Source: Sarcocystis neurona
Taxonomy: Eukaryota; Apicomplexa; Conoidasida; Eucoccidiorida; Sarcocystidae
Assembly (NCBI GenBank): GCA_000727475.1
Contig: KL647314.1
Coordinates: forward strand, 252,352 to 316,351
Reading direction: 5' to 3'
Length of the DNA: 64,000 nucleotides
Part shown: in pieces, positions 50,325 through 62,158 of the stretch
Layout: every line of letters starts with the position of its first letter
Numbering within the stretch: position 1 is the first letter of the stretch
Program-made: the position numbers and the translations under genes
The notes under the pieces: generated by a model
The model's input: only the letters and a program-made list of their open reading frames with translations
What the model was told of the DNA's origin: nothing
Database searches by the model: none

Positions 50325-52348
50325 GCCTCTGCACCACTCTTCCCGCCATCGCTATGAACCTGTGTATACATAGACAAAGCTAGGACATGTATACATACAG
50401 GGAAATATACATGGACAAACAGATAATGTCTATATATATATATATACATAGGGAAGGACAGACAAGAATGTTAAAATATATATATATATATGTATATGTA
50501 TAGAGGGAAATAGAGATATATTTATACACATATCTATCCAATGTAAGTATGTGTACAGTTTACCTGGGGAAATAGGAGTAGATTTGTACTATGTCGATTC
50601 ACGCATTTATGTGTATGTGTAGATACGGGCCAGCTGTTGTCGAAGCACGGCATAAGCGCCTCTATGTTGATGCTAGTGTCAAAAGGCGGGAGACTCTGTT
50701 AAGGGCGGTGGCACGTCATTTATATATATATATGTATGTGTACGGTTGTTTTTGTGTTTTCCATGTTATGGGAACGGAGAATCGTGGTAAAGGAGAGAAC
50801 CTTCTGAGAAGCAATCAGTCGTCTACATGGGAGATGTGTGCTACGTGTCAGTAGATCCCACCGGCATCTGCCTCTGTGTCGAGAATCAATATTGCTGTCA
50901 CTAGCGCGAAACAAAGACGCAAGAGAATGTGTACACTGCGCGTCTTCCTGCGTCTGTGGCCGTCTCGAAGGAATATTCACAGGAGAACTGGTGCCGACGC
51001 GACGAAGCCACTGCTGCTGCATGCGCGCTGCTGACTCTGTGTGCTGCACGGCGTACGAGTTGCTGCTGCTTCGTGCTTGATTACCTTGAAGACGCTGCGA
51101 CGTGGGCTTCTCGCGTTTCTCCTCGCACACAGCCACACATAGGCGTTGCCGCGTGCGGCTGTCCCTCAGCACATGAACAGAGAGGGGGGACAAGGGCAGG
51201 AGACGCATGCATTGCAGGTCGAGGATTCGCTGCTGCCGATCAGCTGCTGCGGTTGTCTGGCGTCTCCATGACGCTGCTGCACGGCGGCAGAGCCTTGTGG
51301 TCTTGTGCTGATGTTGGTCTCGTGCAGCAGTGTGTGTAGGGGCAGCAGCTCAAGCAGCTTTATTTCTTTTGCAGCCACATGTATACACGGAAAATAGACG
51401 TTCTGCGCACTTCACCTTTTGTCTCTGCTGCTGCGGTAGCGCGTCGTCGTACTATCTCTGGAGGAGACTGTTATATTCGTATACGCTCTCCTCTGACGAC
51501 TCGCGCGCAGCGACTGCTGGCAGGCCTGAGCTCCTGGTTTCTGTAGACAGCGCCGCGCGGTTTTCTTAGCAGCAGCGCAGCCAGGACGAAAGGCTTCTCT
51601 CGTGCTTGAAAAGAGTGCCCTGTTACTTTGACTGACGCAGGACAGCTGTTCTCATTCTTTCAAGGCAGACGACGTGGTAGTGGGTATTTTCACTGCTTTT
51701 CTATGGCCCCTAATCCCCGCCTCGCAAAGCTTCTTGTGTCTTAGCTGGGCACCCGGGGCGGCACACCTGTCTGCACGTCGTGACGCGTGGTGGACGACTG
51801 CCAACCCCCCCCCCGCGCCGCCTGCAGACGTATAAATCTACTCGCGTCCTTCAACGCTCCACTATTTCTCCTTCTCGCACAGCTCGCTGTTAAACGTCCA
51901 TGCGTGTGACTCTCTCTGTGAACTGCTCTACCGTAAAGCTTCTCCTTCCGCGGGTTACTTTTGGGGGTAGCGCGTCTGCAGAGAGACGTACATGCAGACT
52001 GGGGAACAGAGAGAGGAAGACTTGTGGCACGGGCATGCAGAGGAAGGTTTGCTTTCCTCGGTGGGTGTGCTGCTGCTGCGACTGCGTCGCCAGAGGAGGG
52101 GGGGTCGGCAGCGTGTGTGCATACCACGTCGCTGCAGCCGGCGCGGACACGTCACTCGCCTGTCTGCTTCGGTCGAATAACGGGAGGGTCTCGCTTGCGG
52201 TGACAGACATCTTGTGCATGCGTATACTTGAGAGAGAGGAGACGGAGAGGAGTATGTTTTGCCGGGTTTATCGCCAGAGACGTAAGTGCGTGTGTGCCGC
52301 GGCAGACGTTTTTTCCTCGGCGACGTGCTGGTGAATCCCCCGAGCCGC
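50325..52348. other. Interval between snurportin and the next plus-strand gene
   Basis: Microsatellites occupy 50400-50530. A minus-strand ATG at 51208 opens 162 codons to 50720 with a mixed, Ser/Arg/Gln-containing sequence (HTESAARMQQQWLRRVGTSS in the middle) but no known domain or splice support. A short C9 run sits at 51807-51815. Nothing else is supported. Confidence 0.35.
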
Positions 52349-55300
52349 ATGAAGCAGCAACCGGTTGCTGCTGGTCCCGCCGCTTCCTCCCCGCCTCCCG
52401 CGACAGCAGCGGGCCAGGAGCAACTGCACCGGAAGCGACAGCAGCAGCAGTGGTGGGGAGGGGAGGACGACCAGCACATTTGCCACTTCCTGGCGCGCGT
52501 AGGCGTCGGCGGAGTGCTCTGCACCGAAGGTACTGCCCGCTGCTGCTGCGTGTGTGGCTCGGAGCTTCTGGGCTCCTCTGGCCGCTGCGCGTATGCCTGC
52601 CTTCCTCGCTGTTTTTCTGCGGCAAAGACAGTCTTGCCACCCCATCTGCGAGGGGGACCAGAACCTGCAGTGGCTCGTTTCTCGTGGAGAAACAGAATGC
52701 CACGCACGAAAGCCGTACTCAGCGACTGTCTGCTCTGCGCCAAACGCGTCTGCATGCACACACACACTGGCCTCGCTGATGTTGCGGGCCTCGGCGACGA
52801 CCTGGGGGAAGTCGTACACAACACGTGTTACAAATGATAGCCGCACCAGAACGAAAACAGTAGACCCAGTAGTAGATTAACAGCTAGTAATAATAGCAGA
52901 ACTTCTAGTAGTAGTGGTAGTAATGAAGTATTAGTAGTATTACGTGTGCTGCTGTCCTGCCTGTGGGTTGTCTGCGCACCGTCGGCATCGCTGCTGCAGC
53001 AGCCGATCACGCACATCGGGGACGCTGCGTGCGCGACTGCTCTTCGCTTGGTGGTCTTTCCTTTCCCGAGCAGAAAGACGAGTTTTCGCTACCCAGGAAG
53101 AAGCACCAACACTGCAATACGCGCTGGGCCTATAGTGACTTCACATACATATGTATATATATACATATACATACACATGAGTGTAAATGAATGTCGTGCT
53201 CATATGAATATGCACGCATACTTATGTATAGGTGATACGGACGCGTCTGTAGCAGTGTGCCCGCCTTGCCTCAAGGTTGTCGTATCTGTGTGTAGAACGA
53301 CTTCTTGTTCAGGGCAGATCCATGCGTGTTGTCTGCACATAAGAAAAAGCTTTGTTTATGAATGCTAGCAGCAGGCGGAGACCAACGTCTGTGTCTTTGC
53401 TTCATAAAGTTTCTGTGGAGGGCCTACGAATGCAGCACGGCAAATATTTTCCCCGAATCTATCAAACTGCGGATTCACATGTACTTGTCTACCATTTGCA
53501 TATGCCTGTCTTCGTTATCTGTGTTGTGTCACATCGCGTGGGTATACATCTACGTACGTCGGTGTACATACATATACATATATATATAGTATACGTACGT
53601 ATCTCTATATCGTTCTACGTACGCGTATGTCTGCGGGTGTCTTCTGTCTCCGTAACTAATTTAGGGGCATGTCGATGATGGCGTAGACGCGTTTCTAGGG
53701 AAATTGGTTCACTACTCATGCGGAGGCGTGATAGCTGTCGGGACTTGTGTATGCTGCAGATGGTGTGGTGGTGGGGACGCTGGACGCTGCAACAACTGCT
53801 GCAGCAGACGACGATGAAGTGGAGACGAGCGACAGCATCATCTCGGACCATGCACGGCAGCAGCAGCAGCTGCTGCTGCAGGAAGAGGAGGAGGAGGAGG
53901 CGATGCACGCAGAAGGAGAGACAGCGGATGCGCAGCAGCAGCAGGAGGACGCGGAGCAACACCTGGAAGAGAAAATGGGAGCCCAGCCGCAGGAAGAGAA
54001 GGAACAGCATGAGGACGGAGGAGAACAGGTGGGATCTTCCCGTCTAAATAGCGAAGAAGCGAAGTTCCAAGAAGAACTGAGCTACGTCCGTCGGAGAGTA
54101 AGGCGTGGGGTGGAACTCAAGGAGTTCACGGCTGCGCAACGAAAGCTCCTGCTGTTGCCAAATGTTGTTCCCGTCGAAATGCTCGCCACGTGAGTCAATG
54201 GCGACAGCAGCAGCAAAACGCTCTCTTTACGTCGGGTACATCAGAAGGATATTCTGCAGCCACGGCGCCTCCAGCCTCATTCGGCGTGTACGTACTACGT
54301 GCGAGAGCGTGGGTTTTGTGTATATGTGTGTGTGTGTGCCGTGGTCCTTACCCTTCCGAATAACGACAACAATATATACATTTATATATGCAGGACTCTA
54401 AGCGCACAACGCTGGTTCAAATAATTTGTCTTTCTTCTGTCTGGGAAAGATTTCTTGGCCCGATGCTTCCCCTCAAGTGTGTTGTTACTCGTTCTCTCGT
54501 CTCTCGAGCCTTTATCTTATTGCAGCTCTATGTGTGGACAACTTCTTTCCCCGTGGCTCCTATTATCATACGTTAGCTCTCTTTTTCACAGTGCGGGGTG
54601 CCACTCTTGTAAGTGTATGCCTGCCGTTGTGGGGCGGCATACCTTCCTTTTTTTCACACGGCACTTCTCCTTCTCGGTCAGTCTTTTGATGTGTGGCAGT
54701 GTGCCCGTGAAGTTGGCACAGAGGTTGGGACAGCATCTCCTTGTAAATGCGACCCCCACCGCTTCCTTGTTCGCTTCTTGGCGTAGCTGCACCGTCAAGA
54801 GTTCGTTTCCTGCTGCTTTTTATTTAGGCGTTGTGGTGGCGTCCACACACACATTCCGTTTCCTTTTGCTCTTGTGGGGGGGCAGGCTCAGTACGATATT
54901 CCCGTGTTGTGAAGCAGAGGCAGTGCGCGCAGCAGCCTGGATTGTTCTCACACGCGTAGGGCCTTTCCTGCGTGTTCCGCACGCGTCGAGGTGTACCTCA
55001 CCGCAGCTTTGACGCAGATAAACATCTATAAACATAAACATTCAGTAAAACATAAACATATAAACATTCCGTGCAGAAATACGTGTTCACTTTTGTGTAG
55101 ATAGTTCTGTTTCGATTTAGCGCAGCCCTGTCAACACGTATGACTACCACCCACATGCACGTGAAGTCCAGCCCAGCTTCTCACGAGTGGGTGTGTCTGT
55201 CAGCATGGCTCTTGCTCTTCTGCTGTGTTAATCGTCCTTCTTTTTCTGCTGCGATTGCTATAACTAGTCTCCTTTCTTTCTCTGGGCGCGTGTTTCACCC

Positions 55301-57244
55301 CTGCTTTTGTTTTTCGTTCCTTCGGTCTTTTCATACTATCCTTCTTATTCTTTGACCGGGTGTCTTGCAGCGTGGGGCGGTACTTCGTTCTTGTCCGGCT
55401 CCACACACCCGTAGTGGCGACCGCTGTTTTCCTCTCTGCAGGTGCACCCTTCGTAGTATTGTTTGCAGAGACAGACAAGTTGCCGACGTGCAGGGTCTCC
55501 GCGTCTTTTCAGTTTTGCCCTTCCACATACGCCGAAGGCGGGCAACGACTCTCACTCAAATCCTGGATCGGGTCGCCCGCGCGCGGCAGCGCCAGGCCCT
55601 TGATGCAGCTGGCCGTCATCACCCGCTTCCTCAGCAGCAACAGCAGCAGTCCCCAGCACCAGCAGGTGGTTCGCTCGATTCCGGTCCTGTTTGCTCCGGG
55701 GGTCCCCCCCCCACCTCCCGCGACGGCGACTTGACCGGCGAGAGCAGCTGCGCGAGTGGCGGCAGGATTTTTGTTGCGAGGACTGCAGGCGAGTGCAGCA
55801 CCGGCACCAGCAGCACCAGCACCACCAGCAGGGGCAACAGCGACCAGAGCCACAGCAAGAAGTATGTGCTGTCGTATGAGGAGGTGTGTGAGTTGTTTGC
55901 ACAGAGCTAGTAGTTATGGACGCCCACGCCTGGTCTCCCGTCGAACATCCCTAGGCGTGCTTGAAGCACTCTGCACGTGCATGCGGCTGTGAAGAGTCTT
56001 CAGACGTAGGTGTTTTTGCTTGTGTGTTTATTTGTCAGAGAGGGGCGCACGACGGTGGCGAACCTGCCACAGTTGGTGCTGCCATGCAGGCAGTTGCATA
56101 GACGGTGAACCAGGGAGAGGGCCATTTGCATGAAGGGGAGTCAAACGAGTGTGAGTTTCCGCGGGAATTCTGTGAAGAGTCTTGAAGAGTACGATCTGTC
56201 TCTGTCTCTCTGTGTCCAACGACGACACGAAGACGTGCGTCTAGACGTGTGTCTCACTGAGGTTGTCTGTGCACGTCCTTAAGCGTGCGCGCGCATCGCG
56301 GCATCCAAGGTGGATTATATGTCTGTACAGGTATCTGTTTGTGGACGGACAACGCGTGGAGGCAGTTCTGGTGGGTAAGGCAGGAAGGTTCCGTCGCAGA
56401 GGTTTCTTGTGTTGTGGGACACGCATGGCGAGGTCTGTGGCACCCTCCTGCAATGAGTGAAATGCCGTGGTCACGTGCGGTTCAGTCAGCCTGGCCAGCG
56501 GCAGCAGAGCGTTGTGTACGTCGGAGTGGCTCTTTACTACACACTGATGCAAAAGCTGGTTGTGTACACGTGGGTTACATGTGTGTGCTAGCGTGTGGGT
56601 GCGCCTGCCTGTAGGCGAGCTCAGATATCCTGGCTGTCAGTATCAAGTACAGCGACACGAAGGGGCTGCGCCGTTGCCGTAGACCTCGTTTCTGTCTGCA
56701 GCAAGAGAAGATGCACTATATCCGTAGTAACAGGGTTAGCGCGGAAGTCGAGTCGACGAAAGAGCATACTAGATGATACTGTCGTCTTGCCCCCAGGAAC
56801 TCCGACGGCGGTGTTCTATTCTCTGTGCGTCCAGGTGTCATGCGTATCCCTCCAGGGTTTATGTTTGTCTGTCTAGTGCAGGTTAGGCGGCTGCTTTACA
56901 TTTACGTCGTGTGTACATGTAGAGAAAGAGAGACGTTGACGAACGTCTCAATCTTGACATTGGTGTCCGTCTGCGTGTCGAAGTGTCACTTCGGACAAGA
57001 ATTAGCCAGCAGCAAGTGGTGAGTTTAAGTCTTGCTGCGGCAGCATTTGTTGCTGTCGGTTCTGAGCCGGCACGTGCAGCGGGCGTTTTTGTTGCTAGGG
57101 CCACGAGCTCCGCGGGATCAGTACTGGAGCATCGCCAGTTTTATCTACCCCTGTCGGAGACTACAGAATTATGTGTTCACACAGGAGTACGTTCTCCCCC
57201 AGCTGGATACCATGAGCACCCAGCGTTTCAAGAAGCGAAAGTGA
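52349..57244 (+). CDS. Eight-exon gene of unknown family
   Basis: An ATG at 52349 (MKQQPVAAGPAASS) starts a chain of plus-strand exons that all agree in phase: 52349-52529, 53760-54189, 55442-55861, 56039-56089, 56331-56374, 56797-56824, 56932-57018 and 57122-57244 (stop TGA at 57242), about 454 residues. Readings: EDDQHICHFLARVGVGGVLC; an acidic Gln/Glu-rich stretch; LSYVRRRVRRGVELKEFTAA with LLLLPNVVPVEMLA; TTVANLPQLVLPCR joined to YLFVDGQRVEAVLVG; LNLDIGVRLRVEVSLRTRIS; and a C-terminus with YWSIASFIYPCRRLQ and ending RFKKRK. The late exons alternate short beta-strand-like and charged segments, as in a folded domain. I do not recognise the family. The fourth intron uses a GC donor at 56090. 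The acceptor at 56932 and the frame inside the third exon are the weakest parts. Confidence 0.6.
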
Positions 57245-60000
57245 ATTTTTTTGCATGCAAGACACTACGTAGGACATCTTTCCGGTAGCGGGGAGAATCG
57301 AGTGTGTGATGGCGCTCCACAAGGCCAGACCCGTGCTGCCGGAGTCGAGTGTCCTGTGTGCCCCGCGCACGTAGCTCCACGTATATCCAGATACATACAT
57401 ATGCGTACGCACCTGCGTGCAAGGCAGATGGGTTTACCCATGTCGGGTGCTTGAGTCATTGCCACAGTAATGTGTATACGTACCTACAGCTAGATATATA
57501 GATACGTACATCCATGTATGCATACGCGCAGCTTACTGATCGACACGTAAGGAGGAGACGTATGTGGTCATCGTAAAACGTCTTTACACAAATTTAATAC
57601 CGCGGGACCTCCAGAGTCCACAAGGAAGGGAAGGGCTCCGCGCGTCGCAATGTACACCGTGGACGCGACGCGTAACAACGCGCTTCCCTAAGGGGGACGC
57701 ACTCAATGAATACAGGCGCGAACAACAACGATGCATTTTCTATAATGAACAACACGGCTACCAGCATTAAAGTTTCACGTTGCTGTTCAACGTAGAAATT
57801 AATAACGTCCCCAACATCACCACAGCCTTCGTTATCCTCAGAGGTGCACTTATGCAAGCGGACGAGATTTCCTGCTCTTTGCAACAGTACACAAAAGAAG
57901 AACGCCCACACAAGCCTGTCAGAAAACGCTGCACGGACGTCGAAGTGAAGCCCGTCGGGGCCACTGTTCACTTGGCATGAGTTACGGCGGCTACACTCCG
58001 GCAGGTTCACACGTAAACTGACAGGCAAATCAAATGTACACCTGGGCGCGCTGGATCTGGAAGAAACGGAATCGCGTGGGCTAGCCACAGCCCCACAGAT
58101 CAGTCAGTCACACGCACAGATGGGTATTCTGACTGAAGAAGAAAACGCCGGCGTGTGCACGGCAGAGAGAAATTCCCTCTTAGCCTCGTGATAGAAAATA
58201 TGCGCACAAGTCTCTTCCCCCAGGAATGTAGAAGCCTGGAAATTCCCAGAGGTTGCTCACATCTTTCTTCAACAACCACCTCTCTTACTTGGTGACAGTC
58301 ACCCGTCCAAGTTCTCTGCCGCGTTGTGGTATACGTGGACACCACCCCAGGTGTATCCCTCTTCGCCCCTCTAGACACCTGCGGCTCCTTAGAGGTCGCG
58401 TGTGAGAGGAGCCACACCCTGCGGTGCTGCTCGGGAAGTCTCTTCAGCTAATGTTCGCCATATTCACAAAGCAGCGTGCACCCCATTACGTGTGAGAAAT
58501 CACAAGGGACGGGCAGTCAGAAATCGGACTCTTAAACGGCTGGGGCGGCGTACGTACACTCCAGCTCAGCGTAGACGGTGGTGTGAGGAGGTCACTTCAA
58601 CTTTGGATCGCAGCGGGTGAAGCCGTCCTTAGCGGCCTCCTGCGCTGCTCACATATATCCCCTACTTGATTAAGTTATACAAGTACCCACATAATATATA
58701 CACACATATATGCAGATAAGTCGACAGATATGTACAGACTTATCTATCGAATGATCGGACTTCCACGTCGAGCGAGGCACAACGAAGAAGTCAGGGAACT
58801 GACTCCACACAACTGATCCGATACACGTACACCCGTGCGAGTGTGGGGCTCGAGCGTATCACCCGTTTGGTTTTTCTGCAACATCAGTGAACTGCCGCGT
58901 GGCATATTATTGCACCTTCTTGCCGCTGCTGCTGCAGGAGGTGCTAATGCTGCTCGTCGTCGGGCTGTCGCAGCAGCCCTCTTTCGGAAAAACAGCACTC
59001 CGTAGTAAAGGTCTCGGTCGCCGCCCCCCGCCCCGGTGCAGTAAGAAGAGAACAGCAAACAAGAGCACTCCTGCGGCACCCCAACACACATCAAGACAAA
59101 GAAAACAACGCGTTCTCTCGACTCCTTGCTATCAGCGAAACATTAGCAGCTGGGTCACGCGTCAGGCGTCTGAATACTTAAGCTGCATGCTGCCCATGCA
59201 TGTGCAGCTGCGTAAAATCAGCAATGCGCACACGAAGCTACACAGCGTGCTGCCCTTCGTAAAAAATTATATATATGGCGGCTTCGCATGCATAAGAAGG
59301 CCGCTTTATGAGTATACGTAGAGATCGAGAGGAAAAGCGACTGTGTTCCACCTCCCACGCTGTCCCCCCATACACGTGCGCGCACATACTCGCGCACGTG
59401 TGTGTCGACACGTACGTATCCACGTACCTGCACATACAAAAGTACTTTCGTATATACGTGCAGACACTGTTGTAAGCATATATATATATATATAAGTAGT
59501 ATTTCGTGTACATGCGGACAGATGTATACATATAAAATTACATATATACACCTATACACGTACGTGTCTACTATCTCGGGGACACGCAGATAATTTAGAG
59601 ATACATGTGGGCAGATATATACATACAAAATTACACATACGCATATGTGCTTGTATATGTTTACTACCTCGGGTGCACGCAGATACATTAGATATACAGA
59701 TATATGTACACGTACGTATATACATATTTATGGATAGATAGATACAGAGATACAGAGACAGATAGATATATAGATAGATTGTCCACGAATATTTAGACAC
59801 GCATGTGTACACTTACATAAATACGCACCACGAGGGAAAAACAGGAAGAAATGATTTCGTAGCCCTGTGGACTGGTGGCTCGACGCAAAGACGCAGACTC
59901 TCTCAAAAAAGCCACGACTTTCCCTATGTAAACATATACATATTCACATATATATATATCCTCCATTTCGACAGGTGCATATTAGTAGTTACCTAGGAGA
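57245..60000. other. Intergenic stretch without a supported gene
   Basis: The 57.3-59.3 kb part is unusual for this window in having few triplet repeats and few microsatellites. Minus-strand frames of about 100-165 codons (for example 58088-57594, starting at a GTG, with a hydrophobic segment TLMLVAVLFIIENASLLFAP) are present but lack splice or family support. From 59400 the sequence becomes TA/TATG-rich, with an imperfect direct repeat at about 59505-59700. Confidence 0.45.
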
Positions 60001-60082
60001 GTAAGCAAGCAGCAGCAATAGTAGGGGAGGGCGCTAGCGTAGAACCGGGGACGATCGCGTGTTTTCAACGGCCGCAGCGGCG

Positions 60083-60928
60083 CTAGGGACTCTGCAGGCA
60101 GCAGCAGCAGCAGCGCCAGTGGCCAACACGCAGAAGCAGCCGCACCAGCAGCACCTGCTGACTCGGAGAAGGTTGATTTCGAAAAAGCAGAACTGGAATG
60201 AGAGACGGTGGAGGTGGACGAAGAAAGTGGAAGAGCCCAGAGAAGAGAGGAGTAGGACGAAGAAGACAAAAAAACCAGAGATGCAGCAGCAGCAACAGCC
60301 AGGTGACGCCCAGTAGCAGCACCGTGACGCAGGGGAAAAACAGCAGCAGCAGGGGCAGCGGCTGTGGATCGCCTGGCAGCTGCAGCAGCTGCGGTACGTT
60401 GAACAGCAACAGTAGCGGCAGGACAGGCAGCAGCTGCTGCTGCACCAAGAGGGCACGACGCCGCACCAGGAGGGCACGCCGCCGTACCAACAGGGCACGC
60501 CGCCGCACCAAGAGGACGGGGAAGCAAGAGCAGCAGCAGCAGAAGCACCAGCAGCAAGAGCAGAAGCAGCACAGCAAAAGCAGCAGCAGGAGCAGCGGCA
60601 GCAGCAGCGTTGTCGCTTCTTTGCAGGGTGCATGTTGAGAGACGAAGACAGACCGCGGCAGCAGCAAACTTTGAAGAGAGCAACTGACGCTACAACAACA
60701 GCTGCAACGGCCCTAGACGCCGATGGGAAAGGCCACATACAACAGCAGCTCTACCATCCAAGAGAGGCGGCAACCAGAAATTCATCCGGGAACACTTGCC
60801 TTGATGTGATGCAGCAATGATCCTGCAAATATGGACTTATACACATGCACTGCTAGATATACACTTGCGTACATTTAACATATATATATTTTACGCATAC
60901 AGCTACACAGAGAGAGATACGGTAATGC
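60083..60928 (-). CDS. Putative 3' exons of OST48, with a CTG-coded hydrophobic helix
   Basis: Continuing from the OST48 exon that ends at 61266, a 20-base micro-exon 60928-60909 (GITVSLS after joining), an exon 60822-60755 (VFPDEFLVAASLG at its end) and an exon starting near 60670 all agree in phase. The last has a Leu-rich run coded by CTG repeats (TTLLLPLLLLLLLLCC) where OST48 proteins carry their single C-terminal transmembrane helix, followed by a repeated VRRRALL unit. Similarity of the first two pieces to the family is weak, and CTG tracts often give chance hydrophobic frames, so this is a hypothesis. Confidence 0.3.
60443..60515. repeat. 21-bp tandem repeat, about 3.5 copies
   Basis: Units at 60443-60463, 60464-60484, 60485-60505 and a partial one to 60515, consensus caccaagagggcacgccgccg. 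The unit is a multiple of three, so all frames keep a seven-residue repeat: VRRRALL on the minus strand. It may be the cytosolic tail of OST48 or simply an intergenic repeat. Confidence 0.85.
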
Positions 60929-61265
60929 CTGCGCGCAAGAGCGAAGCAGCACAATAAGCGTAAGTAGAACGAGCTAAATGCAAGCACCAATTCATATACG
61001 TATACATATACATATATATATATATATTTATATACATATATAAATACATACCTATATATACATATAGAGTATTTGGATATTTCTGTGTAGGACACATGTG
61101 CACACACGTTGCACACACGTATTCGTATGTGGGTCAAATGTGCAATATATATATATATATAATGTATAGTACATGGGTATGCATCACATATACGTATATG
61201 TATACATTTAATATATAAATAGGCATCTACATTTGTATGAAGGCAGAACTTTATATGTTCCCCAC

Positions 61266-62124
61266 CGAAATGAAGAGCCGTGAAGCCCTGTCGGTTATAA
61301 ATAAAAACGAATTTGAAGACGCCTTGGCGATCGGGAGCCTGCAGCAAAAGCAAAAAGCAGCATCAGCAGCAAATTCTCTTATATACCAAGTAGTAGCCTG
61401 AAAACCGTCGTCCTCACCTCATCACCTTACACAACGTAGGTATATATATATATATATGCACTCCTACACCGACATACAGATGCATATATATACATATAAT
61501 ACGTATATATACATTTGTGCACGTATATATACCTATATACACATATGTATACCTGTACACATACGCGTGTACACACGTATGTATATATATACATATATTT
61601 AGACCTATGTATGCAGATCGATGCCTAAGGTAGGCACACATATCTATATATATATATAAATATATGGAGGGAGAGAGCGAGACAGAGATAGAGACACGTA
61701 GACGCCTCATACATGTGTGAATAGCAGTATATACCTCTACGTGCATCATCGTGTCCATGCTGAATATGTCTGTCTGTAGTTGAAGAGTTACCTGAAACGT
61801 TGTTGAGAAGGTCGGAGAGTCATGAAGAGCAGGTGGCTGTAGGAAGAGGCGGAGAAATGGGACCAACATGGTGAACTCTACTTGTACGTCACGTGCTTGA
61901 TACGGGTGCCAATAACCTGCAGGCAGTAGTCATATATCCACCATAAGAAACTGCATGCGCACAAGCGTCATTCTTCACACATTCCCGTGGCCGGCCCCGA
62001 GGGTGGCCACACACGAATACACGTGTCTGGGTATGTGTGCGCATCCTTAAATATTACACATGCATGCAGGGATATTCAAAAGTCTCTTCTACCCATTTGT
62101 GGGTAGTACGTGAGTATACGTACG

Positions 62125-62158
<34 letters not shown>

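Noticed and set aside
53655..53675. TTTAGGG heptamer, a telomere-type unit
   Set aside because: Occurs singly (also once near 6031) and not in an array, so it is not telomeric or interstitial telomeric repeat.
57594..58088. 164-codon minus-strand frame with a hydrophobic segment
   Set aside because: Starts at GTG, has no family match and no splice support; kept only as a note in the intergenic description.
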